DNA of 42,607 nt from SIG575 sp964474295 (GTDB taxonomy: Bacteria; Bacillota; Clostridia; Oscillospirales; Acutalibacteraceae), in NCBI GenBank assembly GCA_964474295.1, contig CAYYRN010000013.1, positions 1 through 42,607 on the forward strand, written 5' to 3'. Positions 24,467-32,595 of this stretch are shown piece after piece. The notes under the pieces were generated by a model. The model worked only from the letters and a program-made list of their open reading frames with translations. It had not been told where the DNA came from and did not search any database. A program made the position numbers and the translations under genes. Positions within the stretch are counted from its first letter, which is position 1; every line of letters begins with the position of its first letter.

Positions 24467-26641
24467 ATGACTAAAAGACCGCTTGGAATTATCGGAGCAG
24501 TGTTTTTCCTGACCGTACTTGTTTTGTCGAGGTTCGGTTATGAAATTTCGCTGTATGTTGTGCCGATTTTTCTGCTTGCGGTCTTTATAATTTTTCTCAA
24601 ACGCAAAAAGCTCGGATATTTTGCCGTCATATCTTCCTCTGTTTTGTGTGCGTGTTTGATATTCTTTAATGCCGACAATGCTTTCAGAATAAATGAGGAA
24701 TATTTTTCCGGTGAAAATATTTCCGTTGAGGGTGTAATATGCGAAAGACCGTACATTTCCGATAACAAATATTATCTGATTGTAAAAAGCAGCAAAATTA
24801 ACGGAGAAAACGTTTCTGCGAAAATCAGAGTTTCCGCGTCTTCATTGCCCGAAAACGTGTCTTTCTACGATAATGTGGAGTTTAAAGCAAATCTTTATAA
24901 AACAGATTCTTATGATGACAGCGTGATGCGTTCTTTTAAGTCGAAAAACATCTGTCTTACGGGCGGTATAGTCAATGATACCTTAAAATCTTATCAAAAT
25001 GAAGATAAACCGCTGATATATAATATTTTATCGTACAGGTATAAGCTTTTCGACACCGTTTTTGAGCTTTTGCCGAATGATATAGGCGGATTTATTGCGG
25101 GAATAACGATAGGTGAAAAGAACCTGATAAGTGATGGTATGCTTGAAAAATTTCGTGTAACCGGCACATCGCATATTCTTGTGGTTTCGGGACTGCATAT
25201 TGCCATATGGTCGGGATTTTTGTATAAACTCCTGCGTAAATTTTTCTCAAAGCGAGCTTCGTCTGTCGTTTCGATTATATTTCTGCTTGTGTTTATGGCT
25301 TTTACGGGTTTTACGCCTTCCGTTATGCGTGCGGGATTTATGATGATACTAAATTATTTGGCTGTGATTTTTAACGAAAAGCCGGATTCATTGAACACTC
25401 TCGGAATTTCGGCACTTGTTTTGACCGCCGTTGCCCCGTTTTCTGTTTTCAACGTAGGAACAGTGTTTTCGTTTGCTTCCGTTTTCGGAATACTTTTAAT
25501 GAACGAGTATGTTTATCCGAAAATTAAAAGCCTGATTGATAAAATTAGATTCGCACCGTTGAGCAAAGCGGTAAATTATGTATCTTCAATAATTCTTGTG
25601 TCGCTTTCGGCACAGTTGTTTACTTTTCCCGTATCGGTTCTTTATAATATCGATTTTTCTCTTTTGAGCATTGTTGCGAATTTCTTCATTTCTTCCCTTT
25701 GCTCTTTTGCAATGGTAACAGGCGGATTGGGTATGGTGCTGCTTTCTCTTTCGGAAAATTTTATTTTAGGAAAGCTGGTTTTCGGCGTGTCGGTCGAGCT
25801 GTCAAAGATTGTGCTTGCGGTAATCAACAAGTTTTCGGAATACGATAATTTGTATTTTAATGTCACAACAAGAACAAACCGTCTTGTTTTGGTTTTAATT
25901 GTATTGCTTTTGGCGGTTTTGATGTTCTTAAATATGTCAGCAAAAAAGAAAACAGCGGTTTTCTCTGCTTTGCTTGTGCCGATTGTTTTGATTTCAAATG
26001 CCGCAAAGCTTGTTTACAGCGTTAATTTTGTTGAATTTGCCGTTATAGATGTCGGGTACGGGATGTGTGCAACGCTGTCGCATAACGGCGAAACCGTAAT
26101 GCTTGCGTGCGGCGGAGGTTACGGCTCGGCAGATAAAACAATCGATTACCTTAGCAATATCGGAACAAGAAAAATCAAATCGCTTTATCTTCCCGTAAAC
26201 AACAGCGATTCTCTGATAAGTAATGCCAAAGATATAAAAGACGCTTTTGAAATCGAAAGGGTTATTACTTCCTCGGAATATAAATTCGGCTATATTTGCG
26301 AAAACTGCGTCTCTGCCGATTTTGTCAGTGCGGATTATTTCGGAGGTAAAGTCAAAATTGAATATTACACATATGAAAGCTGTTCTTTTGCTCTGGTTTT
26401 TGCAAACGGAAAACGTATTTTGATAAATTTTTACGGTAAATTAAAAGAAGAAAATTTACCGCAGGGCTGTATTAATCCCGATGTTTATGTTACAATGTAT
26501 CAGAACACATATAAAACGGATTTTTCGGCAACGGGTGAATATGTGGTTTCAACAGCGTACAAAACCTCCGTGCCGGCAAGTGCCGAAAAAGTACATTTAA
26601 CCTTTAACGATTCAACATATATAAAGTCTATAAAAGTATAG
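24467..26641 (+). CDS. comEC: ComEC/Rec2-family DNA uptake channel with degenerate C-terminal domain
   Basis: ComEC forms the inner-membrane channel for single-stranded DNA in natural transformation. This 724-residue protein has N-terminal membrane segments, an OB-like DUF4131 region (~75-170), and the competence domain with GTSHILVVSGLHIAIWSG (~233-250) followed by about eight membrane segments. The C-terminal domain from ~525 still resembles the metallo-beta-lactamase-like domain (FAVIDVGYGMC where families have LDVGQGD), but the expected HxHxDH metal motif is replaced by PVNNSDSLISNA, so nuclease activity looks lost. No other competence genes are nearby. GGAGTGA precedes ATG 24467. It is followed by holA, a common order in Firmicutes. 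Confidence 0.87.
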   Translation: MTKRPLGIIGAVFFLTVLVLSRFGYEISLYVVPIFLLAVFIIFLKRKKLGYFAVISSSVLCACLIFFNADNAFRINEEYFSGENISVEGVICERPYISDNKYYLIVKSSKINGENVSAKIRVSASSLPENVSFYDNVEFKANLYKTDSYDDSVMRSFKSKNICLTGGIVNDTLKSYQNEDKPLIYNILSYRYKLFDTVFELLPNDIGGFIAGITIGEKNLISDGMLEKFRVTGTSHILVVSGLHIAIWSGFLYKLLRKFFSKRASSVVSIIFLLVFMAFTGFTPSVMRAGFMMILNYLAVIFNEKPDSLNTLGISALVLTAVAPFSVFNVGTVFSFASVFGILLMNEYVYPKIKSLIDKIRFAPLSKAVNYVSSIILVSLSAQLFTFPVSVLYNIDFSLLSIVANFFISSLCSFAMVTGGLGMVLLSLSENFILGKLVFGVSVELSKIVLAVINKFSEYDNLYFNVTTRTNRLVLVLIVLLLAVLMFLNMSAKKKTAVFSALLVPIVLISNAAKLVYSVNFVEFAVIDVGYGMCATLSHNGETVMLACGGGYGSADKTIDYLSNIGTRKIKSLYLPVNNSDSLISNAKDIKDAFEIERVITSSEYKFGYICENCVSADFVSADYFGGKVKIEYYTYESCSFALVFANGKRILINFYGKLKEENLPQGCINPDVYVTMYQNTYKTDFSATGEYVVSTAYKTSVPASAEKVHLTFNDSTYIKSIKV

Positions 26642-26651
26642 GAGAATTTTT

Positions 26652-27707
26652 ATGCCGGAAATATTTGAAAACGATATTAAACTTCATATAAAAAGCGGTA
26701 ATTTTTCAAATCTTTATTTTATTTACGGCAATGAGCCGTATTTGAAAAACTTTTATGCCGGTAAAATAATGGAAAAGTCCGTAAAAAAAGATTTTTCCGC
26801 TTTTAATCTTCACTTTTTTGACGGCGATAATTTGCTCCTTAATGATGTGGCAGCCTGCTGCGAGTCACTGCCTATGATGGATGAACACGCCTGTATTGTC
26901 GTTAAAGATTACAGGTTTGATAAAGCAAGCGAAGAAGATAAAAAGCAGATTGAAGAAATAATTTCCGACATTCCCGAAAGTAATATTTTAATTTTTTGGA
27001 TGCAGAATACGGAAATTGACGCAAAAAGAAATGATAAATGGAAAAAAACTGTCACGATGATGAATAAGTACGGCAGTGTTTTGCTTCTTGATAAAAAAAC
27101 ACGCTCGGCACTTGTAAAGCTTCTTGTTTCCGGTGCGGATAAAAGGGGATGTACACTGAGTTCCCAAAATGCCGAATATCTTATTAATCTCGTAGGAGAC
27201 GATATGAACAACCTGCTCAATGAGCTTGAAAAGCTATGCTTCTATGTTAACAAAAAAGAAATTACAAAACAGCATATAGAATCGCTGGCTGTGCGTTCCG
27301 TTTCCGCAAGAGTTTTTGATTTGGCAACGGATATTGTTCAGGGCAGGAACGAAAAAGCGTTTGAAACGCTTAAAACACTTATTTCTCAAAAGGAAGAGCC
27401 TATAAACATCAACAGTCAGCTTATAAATGCCTATGTCGATATTTACAGAGCCAAGGTGTTTACTCAAGCGGGTGAAAGAGCGGATGCGGCTGCGAAATAC
27501 TATAATTACCAGAACAAAACATTTCGCCTGACTAATTCGGCAAGGGATGCCTCGAAAATCAGTATTTCCGCAATAAGGGTATGTCTTGATGTTTTGGCAT
27601 CGGCAGATATTAAGCTTAAAAGCTCGTCTGTCAACAAATCTCTTATCCTCGAAGAAACAATCGTAAAGCTCATTTTGGCGGCTAACGGAGAGAAGGTAAC
27701 GGTGTAA
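26652..27707 (+). CDS. holA: DNA polymerase III delta subunit
   Basis: HolA opens the sliding clamp in the clamp loader. It has 351 residues. LYFIYGNEPYLKNFY near residue 20-35 is the typical N-terminus; RSVSARVFDLATDI and the following helical collar region match the family. There is no Walker A motif, as expected for delta. TAGGAG precedes the ATG. Its stop overlaps the rnmV start in TAATG. Confidence 0.9.
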   Translation: MPEIFENDIKLHIKSGNFSNLYFIYGNEPYLKNFYAGKIMEKSVKKDFSAFNLHFFDGDNLLLNDVAACCESLPMMDEHACIVVKDYRFDKASEEDKKQIEEIISDIPESNILIFWMQNTEIDAKRNDKWKKTVTMMNKYGSVLLLDKKTRSALVKLLVSGADKRGCTLSSQNAEYLINLVGDDMNNLLNELEKLCFYVNKKEITKQHIESLAVRSVSARVFDLATDIVQGRNEKAFETLKTLISQKEEPININSQLINAYVDIYRAKVFTQAGERADAAAKYYNYQNKTFRLTNSARDASKISISAIRVCLDVLASADIKLKSSSVNKSLILEETIVKLILAANGEKVTV

Positions 27708-28303
27708 TGATAAAAATAAAAGAAGCTGTTATCGTTGAGGGAAAGTATGATAAAATCAAGCTTTCCTCCATTATAGATGCCCCCATAATTACAACAGACG
27801 GATTCGGCATTTTTAAAGATAAGCAAAAACAGCGTTTAATAAGAAATCTTGCCGAAAAAAGAGGAATTTTAATTCTTACCGACAGTGATTCCGCAGGACT
27901 GCTCATACGCTCTTTTCTCGGCGGAAGCATAAAAAAAGAGTATATCAAGCACGCCTACATTCCCGAAATTTTGGGTAAGGAAAAGAGAAAAGCGGAAAAA
28001 TCCGCAGAGGGATTGCTCGGAGTTGAGGGTGTGTCGGATGACGTAATACTGAAAGCGTTAAAGCGGGCAGGCATTGCCGCCGACATTTCACCGAACGATA
28101 TTTCCGAACCGATTACTAAATACAATTTGTACGAGGACGGCTTTTTCGGAACGGGAAATTGCACAGAAAAAAGAAAGCTTCTTCTTGAAAGACTTGAGCT
28201 TCCCTCAAAGCTTTCGACAAATTCTCTGGTTCAAATGCTTAATGTTTTTATGACAAGGGATGAATATAAAAAAACGGTAAAGGAGATTGAAGAATCGTTA
28301 TGA
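27707..28303 (+). CDS. rnmV: Toprim-domain ribonuclease M5-like protein
   Basis: RNase M5 matures 5S rRNA in low-GC Gram-positives. This 198-residue protein has the Toprim catalytic Glu11 (AVIVEGKYD) and Asp59/Asp61 (LTDSDSAG), followed by KHAYIPEI and GLLGVEGVSDD, similar to Bacillus RnmV with the extra C-terminal DUF4093-like segment seen in Clostridia. Related Toprim proteins of unknown role exist, so 5S processing is inferred. It overlaps ispF by four bases (ATGA). Confidence 0.8.
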   Translation: MIKIKEAVIVEGKYDKIKLSSIIDAPIITTDGFGIFKDKQKQRLIRNLAEKRGILILTDSDSAGLLIRSFLGGSIKKEYIKHAYIPEILGKEKRKAEKSAEGLLGVEGVSDDVILKALKRAGIAADISPNDISEPITKYNLYEDGFFGTGNCTEKRKLLLERLELPSKLSTNSLVQMLNVFMTRDEYKKTVKEIEESL

Positions 28304-28773
28304 GAATCGGTCACGGATATGATGTTCACAGATTGGTGCAGAACAGAAAATTGATACTCGGAGGAGTGGAAATAGAATTTGAAAAAGGCTTGCTCGGACA
28401 TTCCGATGCCGATGTTCTTCTTCACGCTGTGAGTGATGCTCTGCTGGGTGCTGCGGCATTGGGAGATATAGGAAAGCTTTTTCCCGATGATGATGAACGC
28501 TTTTTAAATGCGGACAGTCAAAAGCTTTTGGCGGAGGTTGTAAAAAAATTAGATGACAGCGGATACAAAATCGTTAACATAGATTCAACGGTAATTGCAC
28601 AAAGACCTAAGCTTTCGCCGTTTATTGACGATATGCGTAAGAATATAGCCGAATGTTGTTCTTTGGATAAAAATTCGGTAAGTGTCAAGGCAACAACAGA
28701 AGAAAAGATGGGATTTACCGGCAGCGGTGACGGAATTTCGGCTCATGCGGTTGTTTTGATAGAAAACAAATAG
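28300..28773 (+). CDS. ispF: 2-C-methyl-D-erythritol 2,4-cyclodiphosphate synthase
   Basis: IspF cyclises CDP-ME-2-phosphate in the MEP isoprenoid pathway. It has 157 residues. RIGHGYDVHR carries the metal ligands Asp8 and His10; LGHSDADVLLHAVSDALLGA carries the third histidine; ATTEEKMGFTG is the C-terminal signature. The ATG overlaps the preceding stop. Other MEP genes are not in the window, so this is a stray member carried at the end of the alaS cluster. Confidence 0.96.
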   Translation: MRIGHGYDVHRLVQNRKLILGGVEIEFEKGLLGHSDADVLLHAVSDALLGAAALGDIGKLFPDDDERFLNADSQKLLAEVVKKLDDSGYKIVNIDSTVIAQRPKLSPFIDDMRKNIAECCSLDKNSVSVKATTEEKMGFTGSGDGISAHAVVLIENK

Positions 28774-28836
28774 TCGGACAAATTTCTCACGTTTTCATAT
28801 TATGATAGTGATATAATTATGAAATGGGGTGAGAAA

Positions 28837-29067
28837 ATGGGTAGAAACTATATAAAGGTAAATTCTGTTACCCATGCCATTAAGGCAAAGGATGTTTTGA
28901 ATTCCAACGGGTTTCATGCCCGTGTAATAAGAAACGATAAAAGCGGAAAAAAGGGCGGTTGCGGTTATGCCGTCGAGGTAGACGGTGACATTACACGTGC
29001 CGAAGCCGTTTTAAGAAATAATCACGTTAAAGTGCTGGGACACGGTGAGGTTCGTGACAGACTATGA
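28837..29067 (+). CDS. DUF3343 protein, putative sulfur/selenium carrier
   Basis: A small 76-residue protein of the DUF3343 type, described in databases as a putative Se/S carrier. The body is a ferredoxin-like fold by expectation, with Cys42 in KKGGCGYAVEV as the likely thiol. ATG 28837 follows GGGGTGAG; ATG 28819 is in frame but would leave the box inside the gene. A TATAAT at 28812-28817 lies just upstream, without a convincing -35 box. It overlaps the cysteine-desulfurase-like gene by four bases, so the two are made together; the carrier role is inferred from family name and this coupling. Confidence 0.8.
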   Translation: MGRNYIKVNSVTHAIKAKDVLNSNGFHARVIRNDKSGKKGGCGYAVEVDGDITRAEAVLRNNHVKVLGHGEVRDRL

Positions 29068-30212
29068 TATACCTTGATAACAGTGCCACAACGTATCCGA
29101 AGCCTGTTCAGGTGCGTGAAATGATGAGGCTTGCACCGACACTGTACGGTGCAAATCCCGGCAGGGGCGGCTACTCTATGAGCAATTCAACGGCACTTGA
29201 GGTTTATAAGGTGCGAAGCCGTCTGGTATCGCTTTTCGGTGCCGAAAGCGAAGAAAACGTTGTTTTCACGCTCAATTGTACTCACGCACTCAATATAGCA
29301 ATAAAAGGTTTGGCAAAAAACGGAGGTCATGCGGTAACTTCCTGTCTTGAACACAACTCCGTTATGCGTCCGCTTGCAAAACTTAAAAATGAGGGCAATT
29401 TCGATTTCGATACGGCAAATGTTTTTTTTGATGACGATAAAACGGTGCAAAGCTTTGAACACAAAATAAAACCCAACACCTGTTTTCTGGTTTGCACATA
29501 TGCTTCCAATGTTTTCGGGGACATATTGCCTATAAGGAAGCTCGGAGAACTTGCAAAAAAGCACAACATCCCGCTTATTGTCGATGCGGCACAGGCGGCA
29601 GGGGTTATTGATATCGATATAAAACGTGATAACATTTCGTGCTTGTGTATGCCGGGGCATAAAGGACTTTACGGCCCTTTCGGAACAGGTGTGCTGATTT
29701 TGTCAAACGAATGTCTTCCCGATACTCTTATGGAGGGCGGAACGGGCAGCGAGAGCAAGAATTTTTCGCAGCCGACATTTTTGCCCGACCGTTACGAAAG
29801 CGGCACGCAAAACATCGGCGGCATAGTCGCTTTGGGAAAAGGCATTGATTTTGTAACAAAAGAAAAAATCAGTCACATCAGAGAACGTGAAAGCAGTTTG
29901 ATTTCGTATCTTTACCGCTGCTTTTTGGATTCTGCCGACATTGTGGTTTACAATGAGTTCGACAGCCGAAAATTCGTTCCTATTTTGTCTTTCAATATTA
30001 ACGGCTTAACCGGCGAAGAAACCGCATCGGCTCTTGCCGAATACGGAATTGCGGTCAGAGGCGGTTTTCACTGCAATCCCTGTGCCCATGAATATTACAG
30101 AACGTCCGGTACCGGCACGGCGAGGGTTTCGGTATCTGCTTTTAACACAAGAAAAGATATCGATTGTTTAATCAATTGTGTAAATAAAATTGCCAAATCA
30201 AAAAAAGTGTGA
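29064..30212 (+). CDS. Class V aminotransferase, cysteine desulfurase-like
   Basis: A 382-residue PLP enzyme of the NifS/SufS superfamily. MIYLDNSATTYPKP is the N-terminal signature, EHNSVMRP holds the cofactor-stacking His, VDAAQAAG the PLP-binding Asp, and MPGHKGLYGP the Schiff-base Lys200. The C-terminal loop GGFHCNPCAHEYY puts Cys337 where desulfurases have the persulfide Cys, with a second Cys340 close by. It most resembles the 'cysteine desulfurase family' group rather than IscS or SufS. No scaffold genes (iscU, sufBCD) are near; the partner is the overlapping DUF3343 protein. Confidence 0.88.
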   Translation: MIYLDNSATTYPKPVQVREMMRLAPTLYGANPGRGGYSMSNSTALEVYKVRSRLVSLFGAESEENVVFTLNCTHALNIAIKGLAKNGGHAVTSCLEHNSVMRPLAKLKNEGNFDFDTANVFFDDDKTVQSFEHKIKPNTCFLVCTYASNVFGDILPIRKLGELAKKHNIPLIVDAAQAAGVIDIDIKRDNISCLCMPGHKGLYGPFGTGVLILSNECLPDTLMEGGTGSESKNFSQPTFLPDRYESGTQNIGGIVALGKGIDFVTKEKISHIRERESSLISYLYRCFLDSADIVVYNEFDSRKFVPILSFNINGLTGEETASALAEYGIAVRGGFHCNPCAHEYYRTSGTGTARVSVSAFNTRKDIDCLINCVNKIAKSKKV

Positions 30213-30218
30213 TATCAT
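30190..30218 (+). promoter_or_regulatory. Candidate promoter for cdaA-cdaR
   Basis: TTGCCA (30190-30195) and TATCAT (30213-30218) with a 17-base spacer overlap the end of the preceding gene and lie 32 bases before cdaA. The match is moderate. Confidence 0.45.
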
Positions 30219-30249
30219 ATATGTGATTAAGAATTAGGAGTTAACAGGT

Positions 30250-31152
30250 ATGTTTGTTGAAATGATTTCGGATTATTTATCAAAACTGAAAAATGTTTTT
30301 TCATCTTTCGGGATAACCGATTTGCTCGATATTATCCTTGTGGCATTTATTATATATCAGGCAATTAAGCTTTTGAGAGATACAAGAGCTTTTCAACTCA
30401 TCAAAGGCTTGGTTCTTGTTGCCGTGGCATTCGGCGTGATTAAGCTTCTTGATATGCAGGCAAGTGAATATATTTTTAAAACTTTGTTTTCAAATTTGAT
30501 TCTTGTTTTGATTATTATTTTTAACCCCGAAATAAGACATGCTCTTGAAACTGCCGGAAGAAACGGATTTAAGAATTTTGCAAAACGCTTTTTTACAAAA
30601 GGACGTGATTCCGAGGAAACCGAGAACGTAAAAAATGTTGTTTCCGAGTTTGTTAAAGCGGCAGTTCATATGAGCGAAAATAAAATAGGTTCGCTCACTG
30701 TTTTTGAAAGAAAAACTTTGCTCGGTGAAATAATCAAAACGGGTACGGTAATAGATGCCGCCGCAAAAGAGCAGGTGTTCGGTAACGTATTTTTCCCGAA
30801 TTCACCGCTTCACGACGGTGCGGCGCTTGTGCGTGAGGGCAGAATTTACGCTGCGGGATGTATTCTTCCTTTAACTCAAAACAACAATGTCGATAAAGAA
30901 TTGGGCACACGTCACCGTGCGGCAATAGGTATGAGTGAACAAAGTGATGCCCTGCTTGTTGTCACAAGTGAAGAAACGGGTATAATTTCGGTTGCCGAAA
31001 AAGGAAATCTTATCCGAAACCTTAATGCGGAAGATTTGGAAAAGATTTTGCTTGATGGTCTTACCGTTTCCAAAAAAGATAAGGGTACCGTTGAATCCTT
31101 TATAGAATTTACGAAAAACAGAATGGGAGGAAAGTTTGATGAAAAGAAATAA
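30250..31152 (+). CDS. cdaA: Membrane diadenylate cyclase
   Basis: CdaA makes c-di-AMP, which controls potassium, turgor and wall homeostasis. It has 300 residues: three membrane segments between ~25 and 95, then a DAC domain with DGA (189-191) in SPLHDGAALV and RHR (221-223) in GTRHRAAIG, both catalytic signatures. AGGAG lies nine bases before the ATG. It overlaps cdaR, its regulator; the glmM gene that often completes the trio is absent here. Confidence 0.95.
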   Translation: MFVEMISDYLSKLKNVFSSFGITDLLDIILVAFIIYQAIKLLRDTRAFQLIKGLVLVAVAFGVIKLLDMQASEYIFKTLFSNLILVLIIIFNPEIRHALETAGRNGFKNFAKRFFTKGRDSEETENVKNVVSEFVKAAVHMSENKIGSLTVFERKTLLGEIIKTGTVIDAAAKEQVFGNVFFPNSPLHDGAALVREGRIYAAGCILPLTQNNNVDKELGTRHRAAIGMSEQSDALLVVTSEETGIISVAEKGNLIRNLNAEDLEKILLDGLTVSKKDKGTVESFIEFTKNRMGGKFDEKK

Positions 31153-32464
31153 TCAAGCAAAAAAAAGAAAACAAAACTTCTTCCACAATCTGTTTTATAA
31201 TAACAGGTATCTTGCGGTGTTTTCGTTTGTGTGTGCGGTTGTTGTGTGGATTGTGGTTGTAATGGCTTTCAGCCCCGAAACAACTTACAAAATCGAAGAT
31301 GTGCCGGTTGTGATAAATACCGAAAATACAACCGCCGAAAAGCTCGATTTACAGCCGTTTACGGAAAAAGAGTATACGGTTGATGTGACGGTCGAGGGGA
31401 AAAGATATTCTATTACGCAGCGTGATTTATCAAAAGAAGATATAAGTGTAAATGCAAACCTCAATTATGTCGATTCCGTGGGCGCACATTCTCTTCAGCT
31501 TATCGCAACAAAAACAGACCCCAATGCGGATTATGAAATTGTATCGCTTTCGAGTGAACAGATCGAGGTTTATTTTGATGCGTACAAAGAAGTTCAAGTG
31601 GATTTGAAGACAGAGGAAATCCCCGAAAATATTGTGCCTGCCGGCTACTATGTGGAGGGGCCTGTTTTGTCCTCGGATACAGTGACGGTTTGCGGGGCGG
31701 CAACGCAAATTAATAAGCTTGATAAGGAAAATATTTACGCAAAACTGAGCGATGAAGATAAGGGAAAAACAAAATCACTTAACAAAACCTCTTATTTCAA
31801 TGCAGAAATTGATTTGGTTGACAATTACGGAAACAAAATCAGCTATATTGAGTTGAAAGAGGATTCTCCTGTTGTAATAACCGTCCCTGTTTTGAAAAAG
31901 GCTGAATTTGCAACAAGCGTTGATTTTTCCAATACACCCGAAAATTACAGCGATTTTATCGAAAGTATAAAAATTTCACCGGAAACGCTCAATATCGGTG
32001 CGGCGGAAGACGTAATTTCTTCAATGGAAAACGTGACGGTAGGAACAATCGATTTTTCAAAAATAAAATCGGGGAAAAATGTATTCAAATTTAAAAAAGA
32101 AGATTTTTCGACAAACCTGAAAGTTTTTGACGATGTCGAAGAAGTGACAGTGACCGTGAATGTTTTTGAAGCAACATCAAAAAAGATCGAAATTGATAAG
32201 AGCAGAATTTCTTTTACAAACGTTCCCGACAATTGTACGGTTTCTCTTTTAAACAACTTTTCGTCAATAAAGGATGTTGTTCTTTACGGGGACAAAAATT
32301 CCATTGAGTCGCTTGATTCCGATTCTGTTTATGCAGTTGTGGATATGACAGGCTATAGCGGTAAAACGGGCAGAGACACAGTAAAAGCGAAAATTACTGT
32401 GCGTAATTCCAATTGCTGGGCATACGGAACGTATAAAATTCAAATTAATGTTGTGGTTTCTTAA
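31139..32464 (+). CDS. cdaR: YbbR-domain regulator of CdaA
   Basis: CdaR is a membrane-anchored extracytoplasmic protein that modulates CdaA. It has 441 residues with a basic N-terminus, one membrane segment at ~25-45 (FSFVCAVVVWIVVVMAF), then beta-rich YbbR repeats with lines such as KEVQVDLKTEEIPENIVPAG and VTVCGAATQI. ATG 31139 follows GGGAGG (31125-31130); a TTG one codon earlier is also possible. It overlaps the end of cdaA by 14 bases. Confidence 0.9.
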   Translation: MKRNNQAKKRKQNFFHNLFYNNRYLAVFSFVCAVVVWIVVVMAFSPETTYKIEDVPVVINTENTTAEKLDLQPFTEKEYTVDVTVEGKRYSITQRDLSKEDISVNANLNYVDSVGAHSLQLIATKTDPNADYEIVSLSSEQIEVYFDAYKEVQVDLKTEEIPENIVPAGYYVEGPVLSSDTVTVCGAATQINKLDKENIYAKLSDEDKGKTKSLNKTSYFNAEIDLVDNYGNKISYIELKEDSPVVITVPVLKKAEFATSVDFSNTPENYSDFIESIKISPETLNIGAAEDVISSMENVTVGTIDFSKIKSGKNVFKFKKEDFSTNLKVFDDVEEVTVTVNVFEATSKKIEIDKSRISFTNVPDNCTVSLLNNFSSIKDVVLYGDKNSIESLDSDSVYAVVDMTGYSGKTGRDTVKAKITVRNSNCWAYGTYKIQINVVVS

Positions 32465-32495
32465 AACGGATTACAAGGAAGAATAAGTCGCTTCA

Positions 32496-32534
32496 AAGGG
32501 TTGTAGGGAGTTTATACTTTTTACAGCCCTTTTC
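32496..32534 (+). terminator. Terminator after cdaR
   Basis: AAGGGTTGTA (32496-32505) pairs with TACAGCCCTT (32522-32531), with one wobble pair, then TTTCC. The 3' arm resembles the other TTTTTACAGC hairpins of the window. Confidence 0.7.
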
Positions 32535-32537
32535 CTA

Positions 32538-32566
32538 TTGACGGCGAAAAATTAATATGTTATCAT
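32538..32566 (+). promoter_or_regulatory. Promoter of the GDSL hydrolase gene
   Basis: TTGACG (32538-32543) and TATCAT (32561-32566) have a 17-base spacer, 30 bases before the start codon. Confidence 0.7.
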
Positions 32567-32595
32567 AAAATTAACAAAATTATAGGAGAGAGTTT

